Shown here: positions 25,515-34,337 of the stretch, piece after piece
How the letters are laid out: every line of letters begins with the position of its first letter
Numbering within the stretch: position 1 is the first letter of the stretch
NCBI GenBank assembly: GCA_900764045.1
Contig: CAAFMN010000026.1
Span: forward strand, 6,680 to 70,679
Source: Clostridia bacterium
Lineage (GTDB): Bacteria > Bacillota > Clostridia > Lachnospirales > Bianqueaceae
Direction: 5' to 3'
DNA: 64,000 nt
Made by a program: the position numbers and the translations under genes
The notes under the pieces: generated by a model
The model's input: the letters and a program-made list of their open reading frames with translations, nothing else
Told to the model about the DNA's origin: nothing
Databases searched by the model: none

Positions 25515-26870
25515 TCAGATCACATCGACGTCAACATAAATATGCCCATCCGCGAGCAGTCCGCTGTCCTTGGTGTAATAAATATAGCGTTCCAAAGTAC
25601 CGCCTTCTAGAAAAGCATTGCACTGTGTCTCATATTCCGATTCAGAAACAGGTTCACCATTGATCTTATAGGTGTCCGGAGGGAAGTTTTTAAATGCGCT
25701 GAACGCAACGGAAAATTCTCCGTCAGACAATACCCAATATTCTGTAGTTTCCAGGCTTATAGATACGTAATAATACTGTCCGTCTTTTAATAAGAGCCAC
25801 AGTCCTGGCTTTACGCCGGATCCGAAATTGGAGCAGGGGCCCGTGTACAGATCAATAACCGCTCCGTCCTTGTAGCCGTAGATACTGACTTGATAGCTCC
25901 CATCTTCATTAGAAGAATAGGAACAGAGTAGTTCAGGAACACCGTCATTATCAAAATCGACCAGCTTGGCCATGACGAGACCGAAAACAAAATATTTACC
26001 ATCTTGTTTTTCGCCGTATTTCTGAGTCAGATCGGCAATGATACCCCGATAAGCAGAGAGTATCGGATCTGCATCCGAGGCGCTGTCCTCCGGAACGGAG
26101 GATTCTTCTACAGGCAGCTCGGAGAGTTCTTCTTCGATGCCAACAGGAATCTGTCCATCCAGTATCAGTCCGCTGTCCTTGGTGTAATAAGAATAGCATT
26201 CCAAAGTACTGCCTTCCAGAAAAGCATTGCACTGTGTCTCATATTCCGATTCAGAAACAGGTTCACCATTGATCTTATAGGTTTCCGGAGGGAAGCTTTT
26301 ATATGCGCTGAACGCAACGGAAAATTCTCCGTCAGACAATACCAAGTACTCTTTAAGTTCCAAGCTCAAGGACGCGTAATAATACTGTCCATCTTTTAAT
26401 AAAAGACACAGACGAGGATTTACGCTGGATCCGGAATTGGAGCTGGGACCCGTGTATAATTCAACAGCTGCTCCGTCCTTGTAGCCGTAGATACTGACTT
26501 GGTAGGGGGTAACATCTTTTTCGGTGACTCCTTTAGGGGAATAGGAACAGAGTAATTCAGGAACACCGTCATTATCAAAATCGACCAGCTTGGCCATGAC
26601 AAGGCCGAAGACACAAAATTCACCATCATGTTTTTCGCCGTATTCCTGAGTCAGATCGGCAATGATCCCCCGATAGGCAGACAATACCGGATCTGTATCC
26701 GAGGCGCTGTCCTCCGGAACAGAGGATTCTTCTACAGGCGGCTGTGAGCTTTCTTCTTCGCGGGAACTTGCCTCAGCTTCAGCCCTAGAGTTATCGGCAT
26801 CCGGAGAATTGTTGCAACCTATGAGGCCCAGTATCAGGATAAAACATAAGAACAGACTGATCTTTTTCAT
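25515..26870 (-). CDS. Lipoprotein with two tandem copies of the same domain
   Basis: 451 aa. A lipobox cysteine lies at about residue 19 (LIGCN), followed by an acidic Ser/Glu spacer. Two copies of a domain of about 180 residues each start with DPxLSAYRGIIADLTQ and contain DFDNDGVPELLCSYS, a calcium-loop-like motif, and a C-terminal YYTKDSG. At DNA level the copies (about 25556-26120 and 26165-26743) are highly similar, so the duplication is recent. Surface location is inferred; function unknown. Minus-strand promoter at 26934-26906. Confidence 0.75.
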   Translation of the reverse strand: MKKISLFLCFILILGLIGCNNSPDADNSRAEAEASSREEESSQPPVEESSVPEDSASDTDPVLSAYRGIIADLTQEYGEKHDGEFCVFGLVMAKLVDFDNDGVPELLCSYSPKGVTEKDVTPYQVSIYGYKDGAAVELYTGPSSNSGSSVNPRLCLLLKDGQYYYASLSLELKEYLVLSDGEFSVAFSAYKSFPPETYKINGEPVSESEYETQCNAFLEGSTLECYSYYTKDSGLILDGQIPVGIEEELSELPVEESSVPEDSASDADPILSAYRGIIADLTQKYGEKQDGKYFVFGLVMAKLVDFDNDGVPELLCSYSSNEDGSYQVSIYGYKDGAVIDLYTGPCSNFGSGVKPGLWLLLKDGQYYYVSISLETTEYWVLSDGEFSVAFSAFKNFPPDTYKINGEPVSESEYETQCNAFLEGGTLERYIYYTKDSGLLADGHIYVDVDVI

Positions 26871-26905
26871 AATACAACCTCCTTATGATTCAACTCTTTA
26901 ATTCT

Positions 26906-26934
26906 ATTATAAGTCGTTAAGATGTTAAAAGCAA
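26906..26934 (-). promoter_or_regulatory. Promoter of the duplicated-domain lipoprotein
   Basis: Minus-strand TTGCTT (26934-26929), 17-bp spacer, TATAAT (26911-26906). Confidence 0.7.
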
Positions 26935-27013
26935 TAACGAAGATATTAAATATTGTTATAATGAATAAGTTTTTTTGCAAGAAATGTTAATTTTATGGGG
27001 AAATGCATAAAAA

Positions 27014-27057
27014 TATGCTCCCTTCCGGGCGGCGAATGTCTGCCGGAAGGGAGCATA
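27014..27057 (-). terminator. Terminator of the pcp/lipoprotein transcript
   Basis: A 15-bp GC-rich stem (TATGCTCCCTTCCGG and its complement), followed on the minus strand by TTTTTAT. Confidence 0.85.
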
Positions 27058-27068
27058 CCTACGCACTT

Positions 27069-28760
27069 TTAAGGATTCATGCTTTCTACCAGGTCGTTGA
27101 TGTATGTAATGTGGTCGGCGTCGGTGCTGGCCAGGATGCAGAAGACCTGATCTCCCTGGAATCGGAAATAATATTTACGGAACAGGGGAGAATCCGAATC
27201 CTGGGACCAGGCATCCTGCGTGATGTAAAGCTTTCCGCCGAGCAGAGCCAGTCCGGGCGATTCTTCAAAATCATACTGGGGTTCCCGTTCCTGTAAAATC
27301 CGCAGGTACTCATGGACACGGTAAGAAGTATCCGGAGCGTCTTCAGAGAAGAACAGGAGTGAGCCGGAAGGAGCCTGAGAAGGGGAAAGAGCAGGCATTG
27401 CGAGGCATTCCAGTGTTGCGTTTTCCAGAGAGGAAGCGGTCCAGAAATACTCAGCGGCATCCGAACCGGCGAGCATCTGAGGAGCGGAGAGGGTAAGTCC
27501 CATGACCGGGTTGGAATAAACACCGCCTGCCAGAATACCGGGCTGATACTCTTCATCATCGGAATAGGTCAGCTGAGCGGGATCCAACGGTGTGAAATGC
27601 TCTAAAAGAGCGTCTGCCTGAGGAGCCTTGTCCTCAAAGAACTGTATCCATAAGATCAGCAGGCGGTCCTGATAAATGCGGACATAATAACGCAGGGTGA
27701 CAGGCGTGTCCTCATCCATCTGCAGGGTGCAGATCATGGACTGCCAGGAGGAACCGGCAATCTGTACCGGAGCCTCGGGCCGCTGCGACTGATAGTCCGG
27801 GGAAGAGGATAGGTCGGATTCGATCAGATCCAGATACGGATCCAGCGACGAATCTTCCAATGGCAGCGTCTGTGAGACCAGGGTGACCATAAGCCGGCTG
27901 TCAGAGGTGATGGCCGCGATCTCATAGTACAGATCTTCGGTATCTTCGTCTTCAAAGAACCAGGACATGTCCAGGGGCAGAGTAAAACGCAGATCAAGCC
28001 AGCGGCTTTCGTAGCTGTCGGTAGTATAGAACGGAGCGCAATAGGCGGACGTGGGAATGGACGGATCATAGAATCCGGAAAGCCAGGCCTCTTCACTGCC
28101 GGGGACAGAATTGACCTCCAGAAGCTGAAGATTTAACGCGATCCCGTTTTTGATACGGACGTAATAGACGTTTTTCTCTCCAAAAGGGCTGTACCGCAGA
28201 AACTCCTGACCGCCGACATCGACCGAGGTAATGGTGGACTCGGAGGAGGGAAGAAAATCATAAGAATATTCATTTAAGAGATATTCCCGGGCATCCAGTT
28301 CCGGATCAATGGATTCGGAGAAGATGAGCAGCGCGGTGTCATTGTCCTCGGTGGTGCAGAGAAATTCGATGGCGGCACCGTCTCCAACTCCGGTGTAGGT
28401 ATGTAGCTGACGTATGTAAGCGTCGGCGGAGACATAGGAGTTGGCGGGAACTTCGTAATATAGATGGAAAAAGGGATTGGAATAAGAATACGCGGTCGAG
28501 AGGCCAACGGTATAGAGAGACGAGGAAGCGTCATATAACCGGCTGTAGGCCTGCTCCAGATCGCCGATCTCTACATCGGAATCCGAGCCTCCCAACAGAT
28601 CGTCCAGGGCCTCATCCAGAGTAGGAATCGAGTTCTCCTGGGAAGAATCCTCGGAGGATTCCTGCAGAAGCTGATTTTTCAGGGAATCAATCGATGTCGG
28701 AAGGGAAACACATCCGCAGCAAAGGCAGAGAAGCAGACAGAAAAGATATCTTTTTTTCAT
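27069..28760 (-). CDS. Large lipoprotein of unknown function
   Basis: 563 aa from the ATG at 28760; an upstream in-frame start lies inside pcp and is rejected. The signal peptide ends at a Cys-rich lipobox (LCCGC, about residue 16). A Ser/Glu spacer follows, then about 500 residues of acidic, aromatic mixed alpha/beta sequence with no recognised motif. It overlaps pcp by one base (TAATG), so its translation depends on pcp translation. Surface location is inferred. Confidence 0.7.
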   Translation of the reverse strand: MKKRYLFCLLLCLCCGCVSLPTSIDSLKNQLLQESSEDSSQENSIPTLDEALDDLLGGSDSDVEIGDLEQAYSRLYDASSSLYTVGLSTAYSYSNPFFHLYYEVPANSYVSADAYIRQLHTYTGVGDGAAIEFLCTTEDNDTALLIFSESIDPELDAREYLLNEYSYDFLPSSESTITSVDVGGQEFLRYSPFGEKNVYYVRIKNGIALNLQLLEVNSVPGSEEAWLSGFYDPSIPTSAYCAPFYTTDSYESRWLDLRFTLPLDMSWFFEDEDTEDLYYEIAAITSDSRLMVTLVSQTLPLEDSSLDPYLDLIESDLSSSPDYQSQRPEAPVQIAGSSWQSMICTLQMDEDTPVTLRYYVRIYQDRLLILWIQFFEDKAPQADALLEHFTPLDPAQLTYSDDEEYQPGILAGGVYSNPVMGLTLSAPQMLAGSDAAEYFWTASSLENATLECLAMPALSPSQAPSGSLLFFSEDAPDTSYRVHEYLRILQEREPQYDFEESPGLALLGGKLYITQDAWSQDSDSPLFRKYYFRFQGDQVFCILASTDADHITYINDLVESMNP

Positions 28761-29368
28761 TAGATTGACCTCTTCAGATAAAGAATAGCCTGCGTGAGTA
28801 CGGACAGGCAGGAAGCGGAAGAAAGCTTCGGAGTCTCTTCCGGAAGGCCCAGCTGCTCCGTCAGATAGGGCAGGTGAATAAAGTCGCACTGACAATGCAG
28901 GCCTGCGGAGTGAATATGATGCATTGCCTGATAAAACAGACAGTTGCAGACAAAGGTTCCGGCGCTGTTGGAGATCCCGACCGGAAGCCAGAGCTTCTGC
29001 AGGTGCTGGACCAGAGGAGCCAGCGGAAGATTGGTAAAATACGCATCCGGCCCTTCGGGAACAACAGGAAGCTCCTGGGGCATGTATCCGACATTGTCCG
29101 GAATGCGTGCGCTCATGCAGTTAATGGCGACACGCTCAAAGGTGACCTGTTTGCGGCCGCCGGCCTGTCCCAGCATCAGCAGCAGATCAGGCTGCTGCTC
29201 ATCCAGGAGACGGAGCAGCCGGCGTGGCCCTTCAATAAACTGCGTAGGTAAAACCTCTTTGCGGATCTGAAGCTCTTCCAGATGGTCGGGTAAGCGATTC
29301 AGAATCTCCAGAGAGGAATTTTGAGAATCTGTGCCAAAAGGATCAAAGGATGTAAGAAGGATGTTCAT
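28760..29368 (-). CDS. pcp: Pyrrolidone-carboxylate peptidase
   Basis: 202 aa, cytoplasmic cysteine peptidase (family C15) that removes N-terminal pyroglutamate. It starts MNILLTSFDPFG as the family does. The catalytic Glu is in FERVAIN, the Cys in SNSAGTFVCN and the His in CDFIHLPY. The ATG at 29368 has GGAGGG upstream. It is the first gene of a two-gene transcript with the lipoprotein. Promoter on the minus strand at 29464-29436. Confidence 0.93.
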   Translation of the reverse strand: MNILLTSFDPFGTDSQNSSLEILNRLPDHLEELQIRKEVLPTQFIEGPRRLLRLLDEQQPDLLLMLGQAGGRKQVTFERVAINCMSARIPDNVGYMPQELPVVPEGPDAYFTNLPLAPLVQHLQKLWLPVGISNSAGTFVCNCLFYQAMHHIHSAGLHCQCDFIHLPYLTEQLGLPEETPKLSSASCLSVLTQAILYLKRSI

Positions 29369-29417
29369 AATTCGAGCCCTCCAATACAGGTTTTCATAAA
29401 AAATCAGGAAAATAGTC

Positions 29418-29464
29418 TTTACTTTTGCTGAGTTTATTATATAATAATTGTGATATGATTGCAA
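29418..29464. promoter_or_regulatory. Overlapping divergent promoters for pcp and the CobW gene
   Basis: Minus strand: TTGCAA (29464-29459), 17 bp, TATAAT (29441-29436) for pcp. Plus strand: TTTACT (29418-29423), 16 bp, TATAAT (29440-29445) for the CobW gene. The two -10 boxes overlap, so the promoters probably exclude each other. Confidence 0.6.
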
Positions 29465-29541
29465 GTATTATATCCATAGGAACGGGGCAAAACATGGGCC
29501 CCTGTTCCGGTGACTATATTATAAGAAAAGGGGAAACAGAT

Positions 29542-30654
29542 ATGAAAACGACGATTGATGTTATTTCCGGATTTCTGGGAGCAGGCAAGACGACATTGAT
29601 CAAGAAGCTGTTAAAGGATGGCCTGCAGGGAGAGAAGGTCGTATTGATTGAAAATGAATTCGGCGAGATCGGAATCGACGGAGGATTTTTGAAGGAGGCG
29701 GGGATTCAGATTACAGAGATGAATTCCGGCTGTATCTGCTGTACGCTGGTAGGAGATTTTGCCAAGGCGCTGCAGGAGGTTCTGAGCCAGTATGCGCCGG
29801 ATCGGATTCTGATCGAGCCGTCCGGAGTAGGCAAGCTGTCCGATGTTGTAGAGGCGGTACACGGAATCGCGGATAAGATGCCGGAAGTGCAGCTGGGCGG
29901 CAGTGTAACGGTTGCCGATGTCTCCAAGTGCAAGATGTACATGAAGAACTTTGGCGAATTCTATAATAACCAGATTGAGAGCGCGGGCACTATTGTTCTG
30001 AGCCGGACACAGAAGGCTTCTGAGGATAAGGTGGAAGAGTGCGTACAGCTCATTAGAGAGCATAATCCTAAGGCGACGATCATCACGACTCCGTGGGACG
30101 AGCTGGCAGGCGAGCAGATTCTGGCGGCAATGACAGAGGGCAGTTCTCTGGAAGAGGAAATGATGGAGGAGATGCATGAGCATCATCACCATCATGATGA
30201 CGACGAGGAGTGCTGCTGCCATGATCACGAGCATCACCATCACGACCATGACGATGACGACGAGGAGTGCTGCTGCCATGACCACGAGCATCATCACCAC
30301 GACCATGACGATGATGACGAGGAGTGCTGCTGCCATGACCATGAGCATCATCATCACCACCATCATCACGGTCATGACGCGGATGAAGTATTTACAAGCT
30401 GGGGCTTTGAGACAGCAAGGAAGTATACAGAGCAGGAGATTCATGACGCGTTGGCGGCGCTGGACGGCGGAGAGTACGGCGTAATTCTGCGTGCCAAGGG
30501 ATATGTACCGGATGTTCAGGGCGGATGGATTCATTTTGATTTCGTTCCCGGTGAGGCAGAGGTGCGTCATGGCAGCGCGGAAGTCGAGGGCCGCGTGTGC
30601 GTAATCGGAAGCAATCTGACCGAGGACAAGCTGGCAGGCCTGTTCCGTAAGTAA
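29542..30654 (+). CDS. CobW-family metallochaperone GTPase with His/Asp/Cys-rich repeat
   Basis: 370 aa. Walker A GFLGAGKTT (about residues 9-17), the metal-binding CxCC motif (SGCICCTL, about 65-72), and a C-terminal CobW_C domain (RAKGYVPDVQGGW to the end). Between them lies a metal-binding insert of about 70 residues with three 19-residue repeats holding HEHHHH, DDDEE and ECCCHDH. The family delivers Zn or another metal to client proteins using GTP. The start at 29542 has AGGGG upstream. Clusters of three Cys per repeat beside the histidines are unusual and could favour soft metals. Confidence 0.88.
   Translation: MKTTIDVISGFLGAGKTTLIKKLLKDGLQGEKVVLIENEFGEIGIDGGFLKEAGIQITEMNSGCICCTLVGDFAKALQEVLSQYAPDRILIEPSGVGKLSDVVEAVHGIADKMPEVQLGGSVTVADVSKCKMYMKNFGEFYNNQIESAGTIVLSRTQKASEDKVEECVQLIREHNPKATIITTPWDELAGEQILAAMTEGSSLEEEMMEEMHEHHHHHDDDEECCCHDHEHHHHDHDDDDEECCCHDHEHHHHDHDDDDEECCCHDHEHHHHHHHHGHDADEVFTSWGFETARKYTEQEIHDALAALDGGEYGVILRAKGYVPDVQGGWIHFDFVPGEAEVRHGSAEVEGRVCVIGSNLTEDKLAGLFRK
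30190..30360 (+). repeat. Three tandem 57-bp coding repeats in the CobW gene
   Basis: GAGGAGTGCTGCTGCC recurs at 30205, 30262 and 30319, exactly 57 bp apart, giving 19-residue His/Asp/Cys units. Copy number may vary between strains. Confidence 0.9.
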
Positions 30655-30696
30655 AATAAGAAAAGTAAGGACGATTTCCAAGGGAGAAAGCACTAT

Positions 30697-31635
30697 ATGG
30701 GAAAAAGGAAAAAGCTCTCCAAAGAGCAACTAAGAGCGAATATAATCTTCAGCATCATGATGCTTGCTGTGGCATTGATCGTTTTAGCGCTGGGGATTTG
30801 GCTGATCCGGGCGCTTAGCGGTGCGGATATTCCGGATAAGGCAAGAGACGCGGAGGAGAGCCGGACGGCTCAGGTCATCAGTATTCCGGAACCGCAGCGG
30901 ATCAGCAGACCGGAGGAAAGCTCGGAGGAGAGCAGTCTCCCGGAGGAATCATCCAATGCAACGGAAGAAAGCTCGGATACGGTGTTTGCGGAAAGCTCCG
31001 AGGAGGAAAGCTCTTTCGAGGAGAGTTCCGAGGAAGAAGTTTCCGTAGAGGAGAGCGTACCGCCGGTGACCAATGAGTATTTCGCTGACGCGGCGTTTAT
31101 CGGAAATTCGTTGACCGAAGGGTTGTTTATGTATACGGATATTGATGATCAGGCCGATGGATTCTATACGGTCGGATTGAATGTATCCAGCGCGCAGAGC
31201 GACGCGTTTGTAGATGACACATATACACTGGATCAGGCCCTTGTACAGAAAGATTACCGCAAAATATATGTAATGATGGGACTGAATGAAGTGGGCTGGC
31301 CGGATGTGGACGGTTTTATCAGCGAATATGCAAGCCTTTTGCATCAGGTGGAACGGGATTGTCCTGAGGCACGGATCTATGTGCAGTCCATTCTGCCGGT
31401 AAGCGCGGCGCGTTCCAGTGAAGGCGATTCGATCAACAACAGCAATATTAGAAGATTCAATGAGAAGATCCGGGAGATGGCCGAGAGCAACAACTGGACC
31501 TACCTCAATGTGTGGGAGTCCATTGCCGATGAAGACGGTGAGCTGCCGTCCGACGCGGCGCCGGACGGAGTCCATTTTGGACCGGAGTACATGGAGATCT
31601 GGCTGCAATACCTGAGGGAGCATGTATCGGCATAA
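30697..31635 (+). CDS. Membrane-anchored SGNH/GDSL hydrolase
   Basis: 312 aa. An N-terminal basic stretch and one membrane helix (about residues 20-40) are followed by a long Ser/Glu spacer (about 65-120). The SGNH hydrolase domain has block I as FIGNSLTEG with the nucleophile Ser, block III as MGLNEVGW, and block V as APDGVHFG with Asp and His. Such enzymes deacylate lipids or cell-wall carbohydrates outside the cell. A Glu takes the usual Asp place after the block III Asn. Lies in a + strand run with short gaps. Confidence 0.85.
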   Translation: MGKRKKLSKEQLRANIIFSIMMLAVALIVLALGIWLIRALSGADIPDKARDAEESRTAQVISIPEPQRISRPEESSEESSLPEESSNATEESSDTVFAESSEEESSFEESSEEEVSVEESVPPVTNEYFADAAFIGNSLTEGLFMYTDIDDQADGFYTVGLNVSSAQSDAFVDDTYTLDQALVQKDYRKIYVMMGLNEVGWPDVDGFISEYASLLHQVERDCPEARIYVQSILPVSAARSSEGDSINNSNIRRFNEKIREMAESNNWTYLNVWESIADEDGELPSDAAPDGVHFGPEYMEIWLQYLREHVSA

Positions 31636-31656
31636 AAGAATAAGGGGATGAATGTC

Positions 31657-32133
31657 ATGAAGAAGTTTGGTTTGATTTTGATGTGTATAATGATGGCTGT
31701 ACTGAGTGCCTGCTCAGGCGGGACGACGGCAAAGGAGCTGAATATGACGGAGCTTGCGGAAAAGCTGAAGACATCCGGAGCTTTTGAGCAGAATATCAGC
31801 AGCACGATGGCACAGGTTAAGGCGGAGAAGGCAGTGAAAATGTATGGAGCGGATTCGGCGGATGTGCAGGACGCGGTATATTATACCTGCGTTGGAGCGA
31901 CAGCCGCGGAGATCCTGATCTTCCAGTGCACAGATGAAGCCGCGGCCAAGCGGGTATACGCGTTGGCGGACACGCATTTGACAGACCTGCAAAATACCTA
32001 TCAGTCCTATGCGCCCGCGGAAGCGCAGAAGGTAGCCAACGCGGTCAAGCAGCAGTATGGAAAGTATGTGATCGTAGTCGTATCATCGAATGCGGATACT
32101 GTTAAGTCGGTGATTGCGGAGGAGACAAAGTGA
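31657..32133 (+). CDS. DUF4358-type lipoprotein
   Basis: 158 aa. The start at 31657 has AAGGGG at good spacing; the upstream ATG at 31648 has no room for a ribosome site. The lipobox cysteine is in LSACS (about residue 19). The rest resembles DUF4358: an amphipathic start, a repeated Ala/Val core and a YVIVVVSSNADTV C-terminal strand. Function unknown. It overlaps the next gene (TGATG), so translation is coupled. Confidence 0.72.
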   Translation: MKKFGLILMCIMMAVLSACSGGTTAKELNMTELAEKLKTSGAFEQNISSTMAQVKAEKAVKMYGADSADVQDAVYYTCVGATAAEILIFQCTDEAAAKRVYALADTHLTDLQNTYQSYAPAEAQKVANAVKQQYGKYVIVVVSSNADTVKSVIAEETK

Positions 32134-33086
32134 TGGCACAGCAGAGCGTTCCGGTATATGTGCTGGCTGGCTTCCTGGAGAGCGGCAAGACGACCATGAT
32201 CCGGGAGTTGCTGGAGGATCCGGAGTTTACAGAAGGCGAGAAGACGCTGCTGATCGTGTGTGAAGAGGGCGAGGAAGAATTTTCGGAGACGCTCCTGAAG
32301 CGCAGCAATACGGTGATGACGACCGTGGACAAGCTGGAAGATATGACATATGGATATCTGGCGAAGCTCAATAAAAAAGAAAAGCCGCAGCGGGTGATTC
32401 TGGAGTATAACGGCACCTGGTCGCTGGAGGCGCTGATGCAGCATGAGCTGCCGGCATCATGGGAGTTTGCGCAGATCATCACGCCGGTCAACGCTGAGAC
32501 CTTTGACCTGTATATCAAGAATATGCGTCAGATGATGGTAGAACACCTGACCTATGCGGATCTGATTGTTTTTAACCGTTGTACAGATGAGACGCCGGTC
32601 AAGGTCTACTGGCGCAATATGAAGATGATCAACCGGGCCGCCATGCTGATTTTTGAAAAAGCGGGCGGAGATGTGATCGAAGTCAGCGGCGAGGATATCC
32701 TGCCGTATGATCTCAAAGCGCCGGTGATCGAGATTAAAGACGACGACTTTGGAATCTGGTATGTGGATGCGATGGAGAACCCGGACAGGTATGAAGGGAA
32801 AACCGTACAGTTTACCGGAATGGCCTATAGAGAGCCGAACTTCCCGGCGGGCTATTTTGTACCCGGCCGGTTTGCCATGACCTGCTGCGCTAATGATATG
32901 CAGTTTATGGGATATCTGTGCAAGAGCAAGGTGGCGGAAAAACTCAAGAAGGATACGTGGGTAGAGGTAACTGCGGTCGTTCATCATGAGTATATGGAGG
33001 CCTATGGCGGGCAAGCTCCGGTGCTGTATGCCAAGCGTGTAGCGCCGGGAGTCAAGCCGGAGAACGAATATGTCTACCTATATTAA
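32133..33086 (+). CDS. CobW-like GTPase fused to a YcgQ/TIGR03943-like C-terminal domain
   Basis: 317 aa. The N-terminal part is CobW-like, with Walker A GFLESGKTT (about residues 12-20), but the CxCC metal motif is missing. The C-terminal part (about 205-317) has FTGMAYREPNFPAGYF and RFAMTCCANDMQ, as in the C-terminal domain of YcgQ proteins that pair with YcgR permeases. A GTPase and a YcgQ-type module in one chain suggests metal handling at the membrane, though no membrane helix is seen. GGAGGAG precedes the ATG at 32133. Its end overlaps proA by 17 bp. Confidence 0.75.
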   Translation: MAQQSVPVYVLAGFLESGKTTMIRELLEDPEFTEGEKTLLIVCEEGEEEFSETLLKRSNTVMTTVDKLEDMTYGYLAKLNKKEKPQRVILEYNGTWSLEALMQHELPASWEFAQIITPVNAETFDLYIKNMRQMMVEHLTYADLIVFNRCTDETPVKVYWRNMKMINRAAMLIFEKAGGDVIEVSGEDILPYDLKAPVIEIKDDDFGIWYVDAMENPDRYEGKTVQFTGMAYREPNFPAGYFVPGRFAMTCCANDMQFMGYLCKSKVAEKLKKDTWVEVTAVVHHEYMEAYGGQAPVLYAKRVAPGVKPENEYVYLY

Positions 33087-34323
33087 AGAACTGGGACAGA
33101 AGGCCAAGGCAGCGGCGGCGGATCTTGCCGGGCTGACCCGGCAGGAAAAGAACGCGTGCCTGAGAGCGGCGGCGGATCAGTTGATAGCGGATGCCGGACC
33201 GATCCTGCAGGCAAATGCGCAGGATATGGCGGAGGCAGCCCGGAAAGGGATGAAGGAGTCTCTGCAGGACCGCCTGAAACTTACTGAAAAAAGGATACAG
33301 GCCATGGCAGAGGGGCTGCGCCAGGTGGCGGAGCTTCCGGATCCGATCGGAGAGACCGTGATGGAGACAGTGCGGCCCAATGGACTGGTACTGAAGCAGG
33401 TGCGGGTTCCGATCGGCGTAATCGGGATTATCTACGAGGCAAGGCCCAATGTAACGGCTGACGCGTTTGCACTGTGTTTTAAGACCGGCAACGCGGTGAT
33501 ACTGCGCGGCGGCAGCGATGCGATCTGCTCTAATCAGGCGATTGCGGCATCGTTACGCGCGGCGATCGGCAATATGGGCTATAACGCGGACGCGGTTCAG
33601 GTCGTGGAGGACACCTCCAGGGAATGCGCGGCAGAGATGATGCGGCTGCGGGAGTCGATCGATGTACTGATTCCTCGTGGAGGCGCAGGGCTGATACGCA
33701 GTGTCGTGGAAAACAGTACGGTGCCGGTGATTGAAACCGGCAGCGGCAACTGCCATATCTATGTGGATCAGGACGCGGATCTGGACATGGCAGTGCGGAT
33801 CATACATAATGCGAAGACACAGCGGACGGGTGTGTGCAATGCCTGTGAGTCCCTTGTGATTCACGAGGCAATCGCTGAAGAGGCGATCCCGCGGATTGCG
33901 GCAGACCTCCTGGCGGCAGGTGTTGAGATCCGTGGGGATGAACGGGTATGCGCTCTGGTGCCGCAGGCGATACCGGCGACGGAGCAGGATTGGGGTACGG
34001 AGTATCTGGACCTGATTATCTCAATGAAGACGGTGGCTTCGTTGGAAGAGGCGATTGCGCATATCAATCGCTATAACACGAAACATTCCGAGGCGATCAT
34101 AACCCGGAATGCGGAGGCGGCGCAGCGTTTTCTGCGGCAGGTAGATGCAGCCTGTGTATATGTGAATGCATCGACGAGATTTACCGACGGATATGAGTTC
34201 GGATTTGGCGCAGAGATCGGAATCAGTACGCAGAAGCTTCATGCAAGAGGACCGATGGGCCTCTTGGCTTTGACAACAACCAAATATGAGATTACCGGAA
34301 CCGGTCAGGTACGGGAAATCTAA
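33070..34323 (+). CDS. proA: Gamma-glutamyl phosphate reductase
   Basis: 417 aa, full length. It reduces gamma-glutamyl phosphate with NADPH in proline synthesis. Family blocks are IGVIGIIYEARPNVT, LRGGSDA, an IPRGG turn and the active-site Cys in QRTGVCNACES. The ATG at 33070 lies inside the end of the previous gene. proB, the usual partner, is not in the window, so proA has moved into an unrelated operon. Confidence 0.95.
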   Translation: MSTYIKELGQKAKAAAADLAGLTRQEKNACLRAAADQLIADAGPILQANAQDMAEAARKGMKESLQDRLKLTEKRIQAMAEGLRQVAELPDPIGETVMETVRPNGLVLKQVRVPIGVIGIIYEARPNVTADAFALCFKTGNAVILRGGSDAICSNQAIAASLRAAIGNMGYNADAVQVVEDTSRECAAEMMRLRESIDVLIPRGGAGLIRSVVENSTVPVIETGSGNCHIYVDQDADLDMAVRIIHNAKTQRTGVCNACESLVIHEAIAEEAIPRIAADLLAAGVEIRGDERVCALVPQAIPATEQDWGTEYLDLIISMKTVASLEEAIAHINRYNTKHSEAIITRNAEAAQRFLRQVDAACVYVNASTRFTDGYEFGFGAEIGISTQKLHARGPMGLLALTTTKYEITGTGQVREI

Positions 34324-34337
34324 AAAGGAGTTTACGA

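Noticed and set aside
29611..30729. Minus-strand frame across the CobW gene with Met/Val-rich runs
   Set aside because: The MVMVMM-like tracts are simply the antisense of the His/Asp repeats.
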